The notes under the pieces are model-generated. The model was not told where the DNA came from. It made no database searches and saw only the letters and a list, made by a program, of their open reading frames with translations. A stretch of 35,208 nt of DNA from an uncultured Clostridia bacterium (GTDB taxonomy: Bacteria; Bacillota; Clostridia; TANB77; CAG-508), in contig CALXZU010000001.1 of the NCBI GenBank assembly GCA_944393325.1, positions 1 through 35,208 of the forward strand, given 5' to 3'. Each line of letters opens with the position of its first letter. Within the stretch, counting starts at the first letter, position 1. Below are positions 7,306-16,678 of this stretch, piece after piece. The position numbers and the translations under genes were made by a program.

Positions 7306-8808
7306 ATGAAAGAAGAGGAATTAAAAGATTTAGAGAAAAAACTATGGGAAGCAGCTGATAAAATGAGAGGTGCTGTACCAGTATCAAGTTATAAATTTAT
7401 AGTATTAGGATTAATATTTTTGAAATATATATCTGATTCATTTGAAGAAAAATATCAAGAACTTGTTGAAGAAGGGTATGGATTAGAAGAAGATAGAGAT
7501 TCTTATGCAGCAGAAAACATATTTTATGTACCAGCAAAAGCAAGATGGGAATATCTAAATATACATTCAAAGGATAGTAACATTGGTCAAATTATAGATG
7601 AAGCATTAGAAGAAATTGAAAAAGAAAATCCAAGTTTAAAAGGAGTCCTAATTAAGCAATATAACAGTCCAGATTATAAAAATGTTAATCTAGGAGAACT
7701 AATAGATATATTTACAAATGTAAAAATAGGAAGTAAAGAGGCACAGGATAAAGATTTATTAGGTAGAATATATGAATATTTCTTAGGACAATTTGCTTCA
7801 AATGAGTTACAAAAAGGAGGAGAATTTTATACACCAGCATGTTTAGTTAGAACAATGGTAGAAATGATAGAACCATATGAAGGGAGGGTATATGATCCAT
7901 GTTGTGGTTCTGGAGGTATGTTTGTACAAAGTTTGAAATTTATACAAAGGCATCAAGGAAATGTAAATAATTTAAGCATATATGGACAAGAGAAAAATCC
8001 AACAACTTGGAAATTAGCAAAGATGAATTTAGCAATAAGAAGTATTGATGGAAACCTAGGAAAATTTGCAGATGATACATTTCAAAATGACTTACATAAA
8101 GATTTAAAAGCAGATTTTATATTAGCCAATCCACCTTTTAATATATCTGATTGGGGACAAGAAAAATTATTAGATGACTCTAGATGGAAATATGGAATAC
8201 CACCAAAAGGAAATGCAAACTATGCATGGCTTGAACACATGATTTCTAAACTATCAATAAATGGTAAAGCAGCAGTAATATTAGCAAATGGTGCTTTATC
8301 TAGTGATACAAGTGGAGAGGGTGAGATAAGAAAAAATATAATAGATGCTGATTTAGTAGATTGTATTTTATCAATGCCATCTAACTTATTCTATACAGTT
8401 ACAATTCCATGTAGCATTTGGATATTAAATAGAAATAAAAAACAAAAAGGAAAAATGTTATTTATAGATGCTAGAAATTTAGGAAATATGGTTACTAGAA
8501 AATTAAGAGAATTAGATGAAAAAGAAATAGCCAAAATTGCAAATACATATCATAACTATCAAAATAATGAAAACTATGAAGACATACCAGGTTTTTGCAA
8601 AGTAGCAAATATAGATGACATAAAAGAAAACAACTATGTATTAACACCAGGTAGATATGTGGGAACAGAAGAACAAGAAGATGATGGAATACCTTTTGAT
8701 GAGAAGATGAAAACATTAACTACAGAACTTAAAGTACAATTTGAAGAGTCTCATAAGTTGGAGGACGAAATAAAGAAGAACTTGGAGGCGATAGGGTATG
8801 GAATTTAA
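7306..8808 (+). CDS. hsdM: Type I restriction-modification system methyltransferase subunit HsdM
   Basis: A 500-residue protein with start ATG 7306 after GAGGTG. The N-terminal helical domain (LEKKLWEAADKMRGAVPVS, 'YKFIVLGLIFLKYISD') is the HsdM N-terminal fold. The catalytic domain follows with SAM-binding motif I DPCCGSGG at 197-204 and the N6-adenine motif IV NPPF at 275-278. 'GGEFYTP' near residue 172 is the usual family signature. By family knowledge it methylates adenine in a bipartite site in an M2S complex and is also needed for restriction with HsdR. It overlaps hsdS by 11 nt. Its length is normal and all motifs are present, so it should be active. Confidence 0.96.
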   Translation: MKEEELKDLEKKLWEAADKMRGAVPVSSYKFIVLGLIFLKYISDSFEEKYQELVEEGYGLEEDRDSYAAENIFYVPAKARWEYLNIHSKDSNIGQIIDEALEEIEKENPSLKGVLIKQYNSPDYKNVNLGELIDIFTNVKIGSKEAQDKDLLGRIYEYFLGQFASNELQKGGEFYTPACLVRTMVEMIEPYEGRVYDPCCGSGGMFVQSLKFIQRHQGNVNNLSIYGQEKNPTTWKLAKMNLAIRSIDGNLGKFADDTFQNDLHKDLKADFILANPPFNISDWGQEKLLDDSRWKYGIPPKGNANYAWLEHMISKLSINGKAAVILANGALSSDTSGEGEIRKNIIDADLVDCILSMPSNLFYTVTIPCSIWILNRNKKQKGKMLFIDARNLGNMVTRKLRELDEKEIAKIANTYHNYQNNENYEDIPGFCKVANIDDIKENNYVLTPGRYVGTEEQEDDGIPFDEKMKTLTTELKVQFEESHKLEDEIKKNLEAIGYGI

Positions 8809-9991
8809 AAAGTATAAATTATCCGAGTTATCTAAGGAAAATAAAGGAACATATGGTATAGGTGCATCAGCAGTAGATTATAGTGAAGATTTATATACAT
8901 ATTTGAGAATAACAGATATAAAAGAAGATGGTTCATTAGATTATAGTAACTTAAAAAGTATAGATGATAGCAATGCAGAAAAGTATATATTGAAAAAAGG
9001 AGATATAGTTTTTGCAAGGACTGGAAATAGTACAGGAAAAGCATATTATTATGATGGAGAAATTCCAAATTTAGTATATGCAGGTTTCTTAATAAAGTTT
9101 TCATTAGATGAAAAAAAAGTAAATCCTAAATTTATCAAATATTATACTATGACAAAAGAGTATAAAAATTGGGTGAAAGAAATACAAACAGGAAGCACTA
9201 GAAGCAATATAAATGAGAAAATGTATGGAAATATGGAAGTAAGACTGCCATCTAGAATATATCAAGATAAAATGGTTTCATTGTTAGAAAGAATAGATAA
9301 AAAAATAGAATTAAATAATCAGATAAATAATAATTTGCAGAAATTAACATTAACATTATATAAACAATTTATTGAAGATAATAATGATGCAGAAGAAGTT
9401 TTATTGGAGGACTGTGTAAAAAAGATAGGTACAGGTGCAGATGCAATTCAAAGAGCCCCTATTGTTGATTATGCTACAGGCATTCGTTGTATTAGAGTAG
9501 GAGATATGACTAATAATAGAAAATGCTATGAATGGGCATTTACTAAAATGACTGATAGAGATTTTAATAATTATAAACTTGATATAGGGGATATAGTTAT
9601 TACTAGAACAGCAGTTAACGGAATTGCATATTTAATAGAAGATTCAATGAAAGTGGTTTGTAATAATGGACTTATAAGACTTAAAATAAATGAAAACTAT
9701 AATCCATTATATATATTCTTGACTATGAAAACAAAAGATTTCTATGATTATATACATAGAATAGATAGTGAAACTTCTGTAAGACCAAATATGAAAGTTG
9801 ATTATTTAACATCTTATAGAATTAAAAAAATATCATTAGAAAAACAAAATCAATTTTGTGATATGATTAAACCAATGAGGAAAAGACAAAAAGCAATTGA
9901 ACACGAAAATAACAATTTAATTCAATTACGAGATACATTGCTACCAAAGTTAATGAATGTAGAAATTAATTTAGATAATATAGAAATTTAG
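8798..9991 (+). CDS. hsdS: Type I restriction-modification specificity subunit HsdS
   Basis: A 397-residue protein with ATG 8798 inside the hsdM end and TTGGAGG upstream. It has two target-recognition domains (about residues 1-155 and 200-340). Each is followed by the helical spacer typical of HsdS: 'LLERIDKKIELNNQINNNLQ' near 165-190, and 'RKRQKAIEHENNNLIQLRDT' near the C-terminus. 'GDIVFARTGNSTG' and 'GDIVITRTAVNG' are equivalent segments of the two halves. The subunit sets the DNA sequence recognised by both methylation and cleavage. I see no second partial hsdS, recombinase or inverted repeats nearby, so no shuffling system is evident. Confidence 0.94.
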   Translation: MEFKKYKLSELSKENKGTYGIGASAVDYSEDLYTYLRITDIKEDGSLDYSNLKSIDDSNAEKYILKKGDIVFARTGNSTGKAYYYDGEIPNLVYAGFLIKFSLDEKKVNPKFIKYYTMTKEYKNWVKEIQTGSTRSNINEKMYGNMEVRLPSRIYQDKMVSLLERIDKKIELNNQINNNLQKLTLTLYKQFIEDNNDAEEVLLEDCVKKIGTGADAIQRAPIVDYATGIRCIRVGDMTNNRKCYEWAFTKMTDRDFNNYKLDIGDIVITRTAVNGIAYLIEDSMKVVCNNGLIRLKINENYNPLYIFLTMKTKDFYDYIHRIDSETSVRPNMKVDYLTSYRIKKISLEKQNQFCDMIKPMRKRQKAIEHENNNLIQLRDTLLPKLMNVEINLDNIEI

Positions 9992-10021
9992 TTATATAAA
10001 TAGTTAAAAGAAGGTGTAACT

Positions 10022-10483
10022 ATGAATGAAATTAAAATAATAGAAATTCCAATATATTCAATGAAAGAAAAAACATTTTGTAAAAAATGGAAAGAATTTT
10101 TTGATAATAATTTCGGGGAAAATGAAAATTATAATGTTATTAAACAATGTTATTTTCCACAATATGTTTGGAAGTATAATCAGATAATTGGATATTTAGA
10201 AATAACATATGCAAATAGAACCATATGGTTTAAAGAATATTGCACAATGGATGAAAAGATATATGCAAAATCTAAAACAAAACACTATATAATTAATATG
10301 CAATTAAATGGACATCATTTTTTTGTTAAAGATAGTATGAAAAATAGTGAAATTATTGAAGAAATAGTTTTTTGGATTAATTCATTTGAAAAAGAAGTAA
10401 TGAATAAAAAATATTATTTAAATAAAGAAGAATATATAAATATTCTAAAATGCATGAACATAAGACAATTAATAGAAATTTAG
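10022..10483 (+). CDS. Hypothetical protein inside the type I RM operon
   Basis: A 153-residue protein with start ATG 10022 after AAGAAGGTG, 30 nt behind hsdS. I do not recognise it. It is a soluble, aromatic-rich protein ('YFPQYVWKYNQIIGYLEITY', 'RTIWFKEY') that looks beta-rich, with a helical C-terminus. There are no metal or nucleotide motifs. It is the first of three extra genes between hsdS and hsdR, all on the same strand with short gaps and each with its own ribosome site. They are probably co-transcribed and inherited with the RM system. An accessory or anti-phage role is inference. Confidence 0.6.
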   Translation: MNEIKIIEIPIYSMKEKTFCKKWKEFFDNNFGENENYNVIKQCYFPQYVWKYNQIIGYLEITYANRTIWFKEYCTMDEKIYAKSKTKHYIINMQLNGHHFFVKDSMKNSEIIEEIVFWINSFEKEVMNKKYYLNKEEYINILKCMNIRQLIEI

Positions 10484-10520
10484 CCATACAAATAGTTATA
10501 ATTATGAAAGGAATGAAAAT

Positions 10521-10928
10521 ATGGAAGAATTAAAAGAATTTATGCCTTACATTGTCTCAATATTAACAGCGATTATTTCTGGAATTAGTTCATATAGTTT
10601 ATCTAAAAGAAATTTTAAAAATGAAGTTGAAACTATAAAATTAAATAATGAACATGAAATAAATAAATTAATGGAACAACATAAGGTAGATATAGACAAT
10701 CTAAAGGAAAAACATAAATTAGAAATGGAATTAAAAGAAAAAGAATATGTACATGAAAAAGAAATGCAGCAATTAAAAAGTAGAAGTGTTATTGATGAAA
10801 AAAATCAAGAATTAATGAATACAGCTTTGTCAGGAGTTGTAGCAGATATATTTAAAGATGTAATGAATGGGAATATAAGTCCAGAAAAATTAGAGGAATT
10901 ACAGAAAAAATTTCCTAAGAAAAATTAA
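10521..10928 (+). CDS. Small membrane-anchored coiled-coil protein inside the RM operon
   Basis: A 135-residue protein with ATG 10521 after AAAGGAATG. A single hydrophobic segment near residues 8-26 ('MPYIVSILTAIISGISSYSL') is followed by 'SKRNFK', giving a likely N-out/C-in anchor. Residues about 34-90 are a nearly uninterrupted charged heptad region (H/E/K/L rich), a clear coiled coil. The C-terminus ends with a short helical part 'GNISPEKLEELQKKFPKK'. No enzymatic motif is present. Membrane-anchored coiled-coil proteins occur in defence islands as sensors or scaffolds, but no family is assigned. It is the middle of the three-gene insert between hsdS and hsdR. Confidence 0.65.
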   Translation: MEELKEFMPYIVSILTAIISGISSYSLSKRNFKNEVETIKLNNEHEINKLMEQHKVDIDNLKEKHKLEMELKEKEYVHEKEMQQLKSRSVIDEKNQELMNTALSGVVADIFKDVMNGNISPEKLEELQKKFPKKN

Positions 10929-10952
10929 ATTGACAAAAGAAGGGAGAAAAAT

Positions 10953-11327
10953 ATGAAGACAGATTATGAGATTATGGAAAATCCAATGACGGGAGATATA
11001 ATGTGGAAAATAAATGATATAGATTTAGCAATAACAGATTGTGGAAAAAGTCTTATGGAACAATTTATTGAACAATATAAGAATGAAGGATATACACTTT
11101 CTATATATGATGATATTGCAAAGAATACAATAGAAATAGATGCCAGTATAATTGAAATTCCTGAAATTGTCTCAAATATATACAGAACTGAGCATGCTAC
11201 ACCTATGAACTTTATTGGTATAAATTCTTTAACTAATTCTTATGTGGTGGGTATGAACTTAACAAAAGGACATATAGATTTTGGACACTATAAATACATA
11301 AATGGAAATTTAAAAAAGATGGATTAA
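10953..11327 (+). CDS. Hypothetical protein inside the RM operon
   Basis: A 124-residue protein with ATG 10953 after GAAGGGAG. Function unknown. It is acidic, with a mix of short strands ('DIMWKINDIDLAITD', 'NSYVVGMNLTKGHIDFGHYK') and no cysteines arranged for metal and no membrane segment. It sits 24 nt after the membrane-anchored gene and 24 nt before hsdR, in the same operon. It could be a small partner or immunity-type protein; nothing in the sequence decides this. Confidence 0.55.
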   Translation: MKTDYEIMENPMTGDIMWKINDIDLAITDCGKSLMEQFIEQYKNEGYTLSIYDDIAKNTIEIDASIIEIPEIVSNIYRTEHATPMNFIGINSLTNSYVVGMNLTKGHIDFGHYKYINGNLKKMD

Positions 11328-11351
11328 AATATAATTAATGGGGGCTAAACT

Positions 11352-14300
11352 ATGTTCAATGAAGAAACACTAGAAAAAATAACAATGGAAATATTAAAAG
11401 AATTAGAATATGAATGTATAAATGGATATGAAATGGAAAGAACAGACTATTCCAAAGTAATATTAGAAGAAGATTTAAGAAATGCTATTTATAAAATAAA
11501 TAATAATGTTACAGATGAACAAGTAACAGAAGTTGTAAGACAAATAAAAAATCTTGAACATAATAATACTATCTTAAATAACAAGCAATTTACAAAATAT
11601 TTACTTGAAGGTTGTCAAGTGCCAATTAATGAAAATGGAGAAACAAGGTACAAAACAATTAAAATAGTAGATTTTAATAATATTTCCAACAATACATTTA
11701 AAGCAATAAATCAATATACAATCATTGAACATAGTGAAAAAAGACCAGATATAATTATATTTATAAATGGTTTGCCATTAGTTGTAGTAGAACTAAAATC
11801 AACAGTGAGAGAAGAAGTTAATTTAGAAGATGGATATCATCAATTAAAAGGATATCAAGAAGTACATATACCAACATTATTTTATTATAATCAGTTTATG
11901 ATAGTAAGTGACGGTGTACAAGCAAGAGCAGGAACTATAACAAGTCCATGGAGTAGATTTTCTGAATGGAAAAAGATAGAAGCAGATGATGAAGTAACAG
12001 AAAATATGCCAACACATAAAACATTGTTTTATGGAATGTTAAGAAAAGACAGATTATTAGATATTATAAATAACTTTGTCCTATGGAGTGAAGATAGCAA
12101 AATATTATCAGCATATCATCAATACTTTGGTGTAAAAAAAGCAATAATAAGTACAGAAAAAGCAATAGATAACAGAACAGGAAAAGCAGGTATATTATGG
12201 CATACACAAGGTAGTGGAAAAAGTTTTTCAATGGTATTTTATACAGGTAATATGATAAAAGTATTAAAAAATCCAAGCATAGTAGTTGTAACGGATAGAA
12301 ATGATTTAGATAATCAATTATTTACTACATTTGCAAAATGTTCGGATTATTTAAAACAATCTCCTGTTCAAATAGAAAGTAGAGAAGATTTACAAGATAA
12401 ATTAGAAAATAGAGTATCAGGTGGAATATTCTTTACCACTTTACAAAAATTTGAAGAAGAAACAGGTTTATTTAGTAAAAGAGATGATATATTAGTATTA
12501 GTAGATGAAGCTCACAGAAGCCATTATGGAATTGATGCAACAATTAAATTTGACAAAGAAAAAATGAAAGCATATAAAAAGTATGGAACAGCTAAATATT
12601 TACATGAAGCATTTCCTAATGCAACATATATAGGATTTACTGGAACACCAGTGGAAACAAAAGATAAATCAACTAGCAATGTGTTTGGACCAGTAATTGA
12701 TACATATGATATGACACAAGCAATAATGGATGGTGCAACAGTTCCTATTATGTATGAAGCTAGAATGGCAAGAGTAGGCTTAAATCAGAAATTATTAGAT
12801 GAGATAGATGATTATTATAATATGCTTGAAACTGAAGAAGGTGTAGAAGATTATAAAATAGCTGAATCTAAAAAAGAAATGGCTAAAATGGAACAAATTA
12901 TAGAAGATCCTGATAGACTAGAAATGATTGTTAAGGATATTATAAAACATTATGAAGATATACAAACATCAGTTGCAAATAAGGCAATGGTAGTTGCATA
13001 TTCAAGAAAATCAGCATATACGATGTATAAGAAATTTTTAGAGTTAAGACCTAATTGGGAAAATAAAATACATATGGTAATAACATCAAATAACAAAGAC
13101 GATGAAGAAATGCAAAAAGCAATAGGTTCTAAAAAAGATAAGAAACAGTTAGAAGTAGATTTTAAAGATATGGATTCAGAATTTAAAATAGCAATAGTGG
13201 TTGATATGTGGCTTACTGGATTTGATGTACCAGGACTTGGAACAATGTATGTGGATAAACCAATGAAGGCTCACAATTTAATGCAGGCAATAGCAAGAGT
13301 AAATAGAGTGTATAAAGATAAACAAGGTGGATTAATTGTTGACTATATTGGACTAAAAAGATGGCTATTAGATGCTTTAAAAACTTACACTAAAAGAGAT
13401 CAAGGAAAAATTGTTGATAATAGTGAATTAGTAAAAGTTTTAATGGATAAAGTAGAACTAATAAGAGATTTATTCAATGGATTTTACTATGGACATTTTG
13501 CTACAACAACAGATAGTGATAAATATGAAATCATTATGGCTGGTGCTAACTGGATGCTAAAAACAGAAGAAATAAAAAAATCATTTATGAGATACAGTTA
13601 TGATGTAAAAAGTCTATATTCATTATGCACAGGAGAGCTATCACAAGAAATAAAGGATGAAATATTGTTCTTTATATCAGTAAGGTCATTTATTTCAAAG
13701 TTATCAGGAAATAAAATTGATGTAAAAGAAATAAATGATAATGTGGCAAAAATGTTGGAAAGAGCAATCCAAGATGATGAAATGTTACAAATAGGAGAGG
13801 TACATAATAGTAATAGATTGGCAATATTAAGTGATGAAATATTAAATAAACTTGCTAAAATGCAAAAGAAAAATATAGCAGTAGAAGTATTAAATAGAGC
13901 ATTAAAAGAATATGTAGAACAAGTTGGAAAAGAAAATGTTGTTTTAATGGAAAAATTCTCAACTAAATTCCAAAAGATAGTAGCATCATATAATGAAAGA
14001 ACAAGTGTAGAAGATATAGAGAAGATTATACAAGAAATGATAAACTTAAAAAATGAAATAGAAAATGAATTAAAAGCTGGAAATGAGTATAATTTATCAA
14101 CAGAAGAAAAGGCGTTTTTTGATGCCTTAGGAGACGATCCAGAGGTTAAAGAATTAATGAAAGATGAAACTTTGGTGCAAATTGCGAAAGAATTGGTTGA
14201 AACTGTAAATGAAAATATGACAATAGATTGGGATATTAGAAAAGATGCTAGAGCAAGAATGAGAATTGAAATAAAGAAATTGCTAATAAAATATAATTAT

Positions 14301-14378
14301 CCACCAAACAAAAGTGAAAAGGCAGTACAAACTGTTATAAGACAAGCAGAGTTGAAATGTAAAGAGATGGTAGGGTAA
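11352..14378 (+). CDS. hsdR: Type I restriction endonuclease subunit HsdR
   Basis: A 1008-residue protein with ATG 11352 after TGGGGGC. The N-terminal PD-(D/E)XK nuclease has 'RPDIIIF' (D133) and 'VVVELKS' (E147-x-K149). The SF2 translocase follows: Walker A GSGKS at 287-291, DEAH at 385-388, 'GFTGTP' motif III, and the helicase C-terminal 'DMWLTGFDVP...QAIARVNR' motifs V-VI. A long helical C-terminus binds the methylase. By family knowledge it translocates DNA and cuts far from unmethylated target sites. All catalytic residues I can check are present and the size is normal. The next gene starts directly at the base after its TAA. Confidence 0.95.
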   Translation: MFNEETLEKITMEILKELEYECINGYEMERTDYSKVILEEDLRNAIYKINNNVTDEQVTEVVRQIKNLEHNNTILNNKQFTKYLLEGCQVPINENGETRYKTIKIVDFNNISNNTFKAINQYTIIEHSEKRPDIIIFINGLPLVVVELKSTVREEVNLEDGYHQLKGYQEVHIPTLFYYNQFMIVSDGVQARAGTITSPWSRFSEWKKIEADDEVTENMPTHKTLFYGMLRKDRLLDIINNFVLWSEDSKILSAYHQYFGVKKAIISTEKAIDNRTGKAGILWHTQGSGKSFSMVFYTGNMIKVLKNPSIVVVTDRNDLDNQLFTTFAKCSDYLKQSPVQIESREDLQDKLENRVSGGIFFTTLQKFEEETGLFSKRDDILVLVDEAHRSHYGIDATIKFDKEKMKAYKKYGTAKYLHEAFPNATYIGFTGTPVETKDKSTSNVFGPVIDTYDMTQAIMDGATVPIMYEARMARVGLNQKLLDEIDDYYNMLETEEGVEDYKIAESKKEMAKMEQIIEDPDRLEMIVKDIIKHYEDIQTSVANKAMVVAYSRKSAYTMYKKFLELRPNWENKIHMVITSNNKDDEEMQKAIGSKKDKKQLEVDFKDMDSEFKIAIVVDMWLTGFDVPGLGTMYVDKPMKAHNLMQAIARVNRVYKDKQGGLIVDYIGLKRWLLDALKTYTKRDQGKIVDNSELVKVLMDKVELIRDLFNGFYYGHFATTTDSDKYEIIMAGANWMLKTEEIKKSFMRYSYDVKSLYSLCTGELSQEIKDEILFFISVRSFISKLSGNKIDVKEINDNVAKMLERAIQDDEMLQIGEVHNSNRLAILSDEILNKLAKMQKKNIAVEVLNRALKEYVEQVGKENVVLMEKFSTKFQKIVASYNERTSVEDIEKIIQEMINLKNEIENELKAGNEYNLSTEEKAFFDALGDDPEVKELMKDETLVQIAKELVETVNENMTIDWDIRKDARARMRIEIKKLLIKYNYPPNKSEKAVQTVIRQAELKCKEMVG

Positions 14379-15245
14379 ATGAATAATAATGATATAAAAA
14401 ATATTTTTTATGATATAAATAATATATTTATAAATAAATTACAAGAAGCTAAAAGAAAAATAATTGATTCTATAGAAATTGAATTATTCAATGATTGCGT
14501 AGATACTTACAAACGTGCATACAGGTTAGTAAATAATAATAGATTATTGGATGGAATAGTTTTAACTAGAAACTCATTTGAATTAATGATGATGCTATTT
14601 GGAATTAGAATAGATACAAATGTTAAAAAAGAGTATTGTAAAGAGGATAGTTATGAGAGATATCTTGAAAGAAGAAAAAATAATAAAAAAGAAAAAGATT
14701 ATTTATCACAAAGTTATTTGAGAAAAATAATATTAAAAAAATATAAGAACATAGAAGAGGATTATAACAAAATATATAATATATTATCTAAATTTGCTCA
14801 TCCAACAATTCATAGGAATATGCTAAGATTTTTTGAAAGAAAAAAAGCAGATGTAATTTTATTATATCTTAATGTAATAATGGTTTTACCAATGTTATTT
14901 TTAGAAATACTCTATGAAGAAAATATAATAGCTGATGAAACTTTTCAAGATATAGCAATATTTAAATATATTATAGAAAAACTGACTTTGATTTATTTTT
15001 GCAATTATATGGATATAAATATATTAAAAGAAGCAAATAAATATGCATTTTTAAATATCAATAAAGATTATTATAACAAAATGGAAGATAAAATCAAAAA
15101 AGAGATTAAAAATATTGAAATAGAATCAAGAGATAATCAAGAAAAATATAAAAAAGCAATAGAGAAGGTTTTGTCTAAAGTTGAATATTATGATATTAGT
15201 AAAAAATTGCTAGATTTAAAAATAATTAACGGAGATAAAATATGA
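14379..15245 (+). CDS. Hypothetical helical protein, possibly HEPN/DUF5677-like
   Basis: A 288-residue protein whose ATG follows the hsdR stop codon with no gap. Almost all helical and Lys-rich. The segments 'LLDGIVLTRNSFELMMMLFG' (about 58-77) and 'LSKFAHPTIHRN' (about 137-148) resemble the helix pair plus His of HEPN-like or DUF5677-type families. The canonical R-x4-6-H pair is not clear, so this is a weak suggestion. A hydrophobic stretch 'VILLYLNVIMVLPMLFLEIL' near 160 could be a membrane or buried helix. It ends with TGA overlapping the next ATG (ATGA). Its location makes it part of the RM operon, perhaps an accessory effector. Confidence 0.5.
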   Translation: MNNNDIKNIFYDINNIFINKLQEAKRKIIDSIEIELFNDCVDTYKRAYRLVNNNRLLDGIVLTRNSFELMMMLFGIRIDTNVKKEYCKEDSYERYLERRKNNKKEKDYLSQSYLRKIILKKYKNIEEDYNKIYNILSKFAHPTIHRNMLRFFERKKADVILLYLNVIMVLPMLFLEILYEENIIADETFQDIAIFKYIIEKLTLIYFCNYMDINILKEANKYAFLNINKDYYNKMEDKIKKEIKNIEIESRDNQEKYKKAIEKVLSKVEYYDISKKLLDLKIINGDKI

Positions 15246-15508
15246 AAATAAAATGTTTAAGTTGTAATGATATTATTGAGTCTAAATATAGGCATGATTT
15301 ATCAAGTTGTAAATGCAATAATTGTTATATAGATGGTGGACAAGATTACTTACATTTTGGAGGAAATGATTTTACCCAAATTTTAATTATTTTTGATGAT
15401 GGAACAGAAGTATTAGCAAGTGATGAAGAAGGATATAAAAAGAAATATGAAGAATGGGAAGATAATATGATAAAGAAATTTGTTAATGATAAAAAAATAT
15501 ACAAGTAA
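15242..15508 (+). CDS. Small zinc-ribbon protein (DUF7695-like)
   Basis: An 88-residue protein whose ATG overlaps the preceding TGA (ATGA). The N-terminal part reads 'CLSCNDIIESKYRHDLSSC' with a following 'CKCNNC', giving two Cys-x2-Cys pairs of a zinc ribbon, then 'YIDGGQDYLHFGG'. This pattern resembles small proteins I recall as DUF7695 in Firmicutes; the match is from memory. The C-terminus is acidic-helical. It is the last gene of the RM operon, ahead of a long-stem terminator at 15554. Function unknown. Confidence 0.55.
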   Translation: MKIKCLSCNDIIESKYRHDLSSCKCNNCYIDGGQDYLHFGGNDFTQILIIFDDGTEVLASDEEGYKKKYEEWEDNMIKKFVNDKKIYK

Positions 15509-15553
15509 AAAAATTCGACAATTGAAATATTATTTTAAAAATTTATACACAAG

Positions 15554-15602
15554 AAAAGCAAAATATAAGAGTAATTAAAACTTACTGAAATATTTTGCTT
15601 TT
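15554..15602 (+). terminator. Long-stem terminator of the RM operon
   Basis: AAAAGCAAAATAT (15554-15566) pairs perfectly with ATATTTTGCTTTT (15590-15602). AGTAA/TTACT forms an inner stem, and the 3' side ends in a T run. Confidence 0.75.
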
Positions 15603-15643
15603 TGATAATAAATAGAAAGTAATTTAAAATATAAGGAGTTGTA

Positions 15644-16639
15644 ATGGTAGTTTTAAATATTTATGGAAAAATAAAACCAATATGTATATCAAAAAAATTA
15701 GGATTATATATTTCCAATCTTCCTAAAGAAAAAGATAATGATTGGAATCATATCTTATATCAAGAAATAATTTTAGCTAAAAAAAGAATAGATCATGATT
15801 CAAAAAAGTATAATTTAAAAAAATTATTTGAACTAGAGAAATTTTATTTGGAAATATGTTCTAGTAAACAAGTGGAAAATAATAGTGATTCTAAGATGAT
15901 ACAAGAAATTGTTGATAATATGATTTGTATATATTTAGATTATAATTATGATGATATGCCATTAGGGGGATGGAAAACAAATTGTTTTGATGGTAGATTG
16001 TGTGAAGACGAGTATGCAGAAAAAATAATAAATTTTATATGTAATATAAATGAAGACGGCAAAGTACCATACTGTATATATTCTTCTAATAATGATTTTC
16101 ATAATCCGTATAGATTTTTAAATTATACATCTAAAATAGACCAATATATTAATTCTTTAAAATTATGGGGAAAAACAATTGATAAGTTTCTTGTTAGTAA
16201 AAATGACTATTTACAATTAGATTATTTAATAAATTCTTTTTTTAAAGACAATGATTATAATGAGTATCATTTTTTAAAATTATATTCATTATGTCAGTTG
16301 TTTTTAGAAAAGGAAAAAGAATACGAATTAGACAAAAAGTTAATTAAATTTTTAGATGACAAATATTCTGAAAACTTAAAAGAAATTATACCTAAAAAGT
16401 TACGAAAAATGCGAAATAAGATAGCACATGGAGATTTTATAGAATTTGAGAAGTTAGTTGAAGATTTTGCTAGTGAAATAATGGATGGTAATTTTTTGTT
16501 TGATTATTCTGAATATAGTAGAAAAAATTGGGTTATATTACATATCTGCTGTGAATTAGAAGAAGTGGTAAGAAAAATGGTTAATATGTTATTGCTAGAT
16601 CGAGATAAATTAGAAAAGATAAAGAATAATGTTAGTTAG
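15644..16639 (+). CDS. Hypothetical protein with a HEPN-type RNxxxH motif
   Basis: A 331-residue protein with ATG 15644 after ATAAGGAG. The C-terminal third has 'LRKMRNKIAHGDF' with R257-N258 ... H262. This is the R-x4-H motif of HEPN RNase domains, flanked by long helices as expected. The N-terminal part is unassigned; it contains 'PLGGWKTNCFDGRLCEDEYA'. HEPN proteins often act as RNases or abortive-infection effectors. Whether this one is catalytic is inference. It lies 39 nt upstream of the Gabija-like gajA on the same strand, so it may be part of that locus. Confidence 0.6.
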   Translation: MVVLNIYGKIKPICISKKLGLYISNLPKEKDNDWNHILYQEIILAKKRIDHDSKKYNLKKLFELEKFYLEICSSKQVENNSDSKMIQEIVDNMICIYLDYNYDDMPLGGWKTNCFDGRLCEDEYAEKIINFICNINEDGKVPYCIYSSNNDFHNPYRFLNYTSKIDQYINSLKLWGKTIDKFLVSKNDYLQLDYLINSFFKDNDYNEYHFLKLYSLCQLFLEKEKEYELDKKLIKFLDDKYSENLKEIIPKKLRKMRNKIAHGDFIEFEKLVEDFASEIMDGNFLFDYSEYSRKNWVILHICCELEEVVRKMVNMLLLDRDKLEKIKNNVS

Positions 16640-16678
16640 CAAAATAAAAAAATAATTGTATGTATAAAAGGAGATAAA

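Noticed and set aside
8798-9991. Phase-variable hsdS by inversion
   Set aside because: No second hsdS fragment, inverted repeats or recombinase next to the locus.
15602-15630. TTGATA and TAAAAT with a 17-nt spacer upstream of the HEPN-motif gene
   Set aside because: The start point would fall at about 15637, inside or after the AAGGAG ribosome site of the ATG at 15644, so the transcript could not be translated well.
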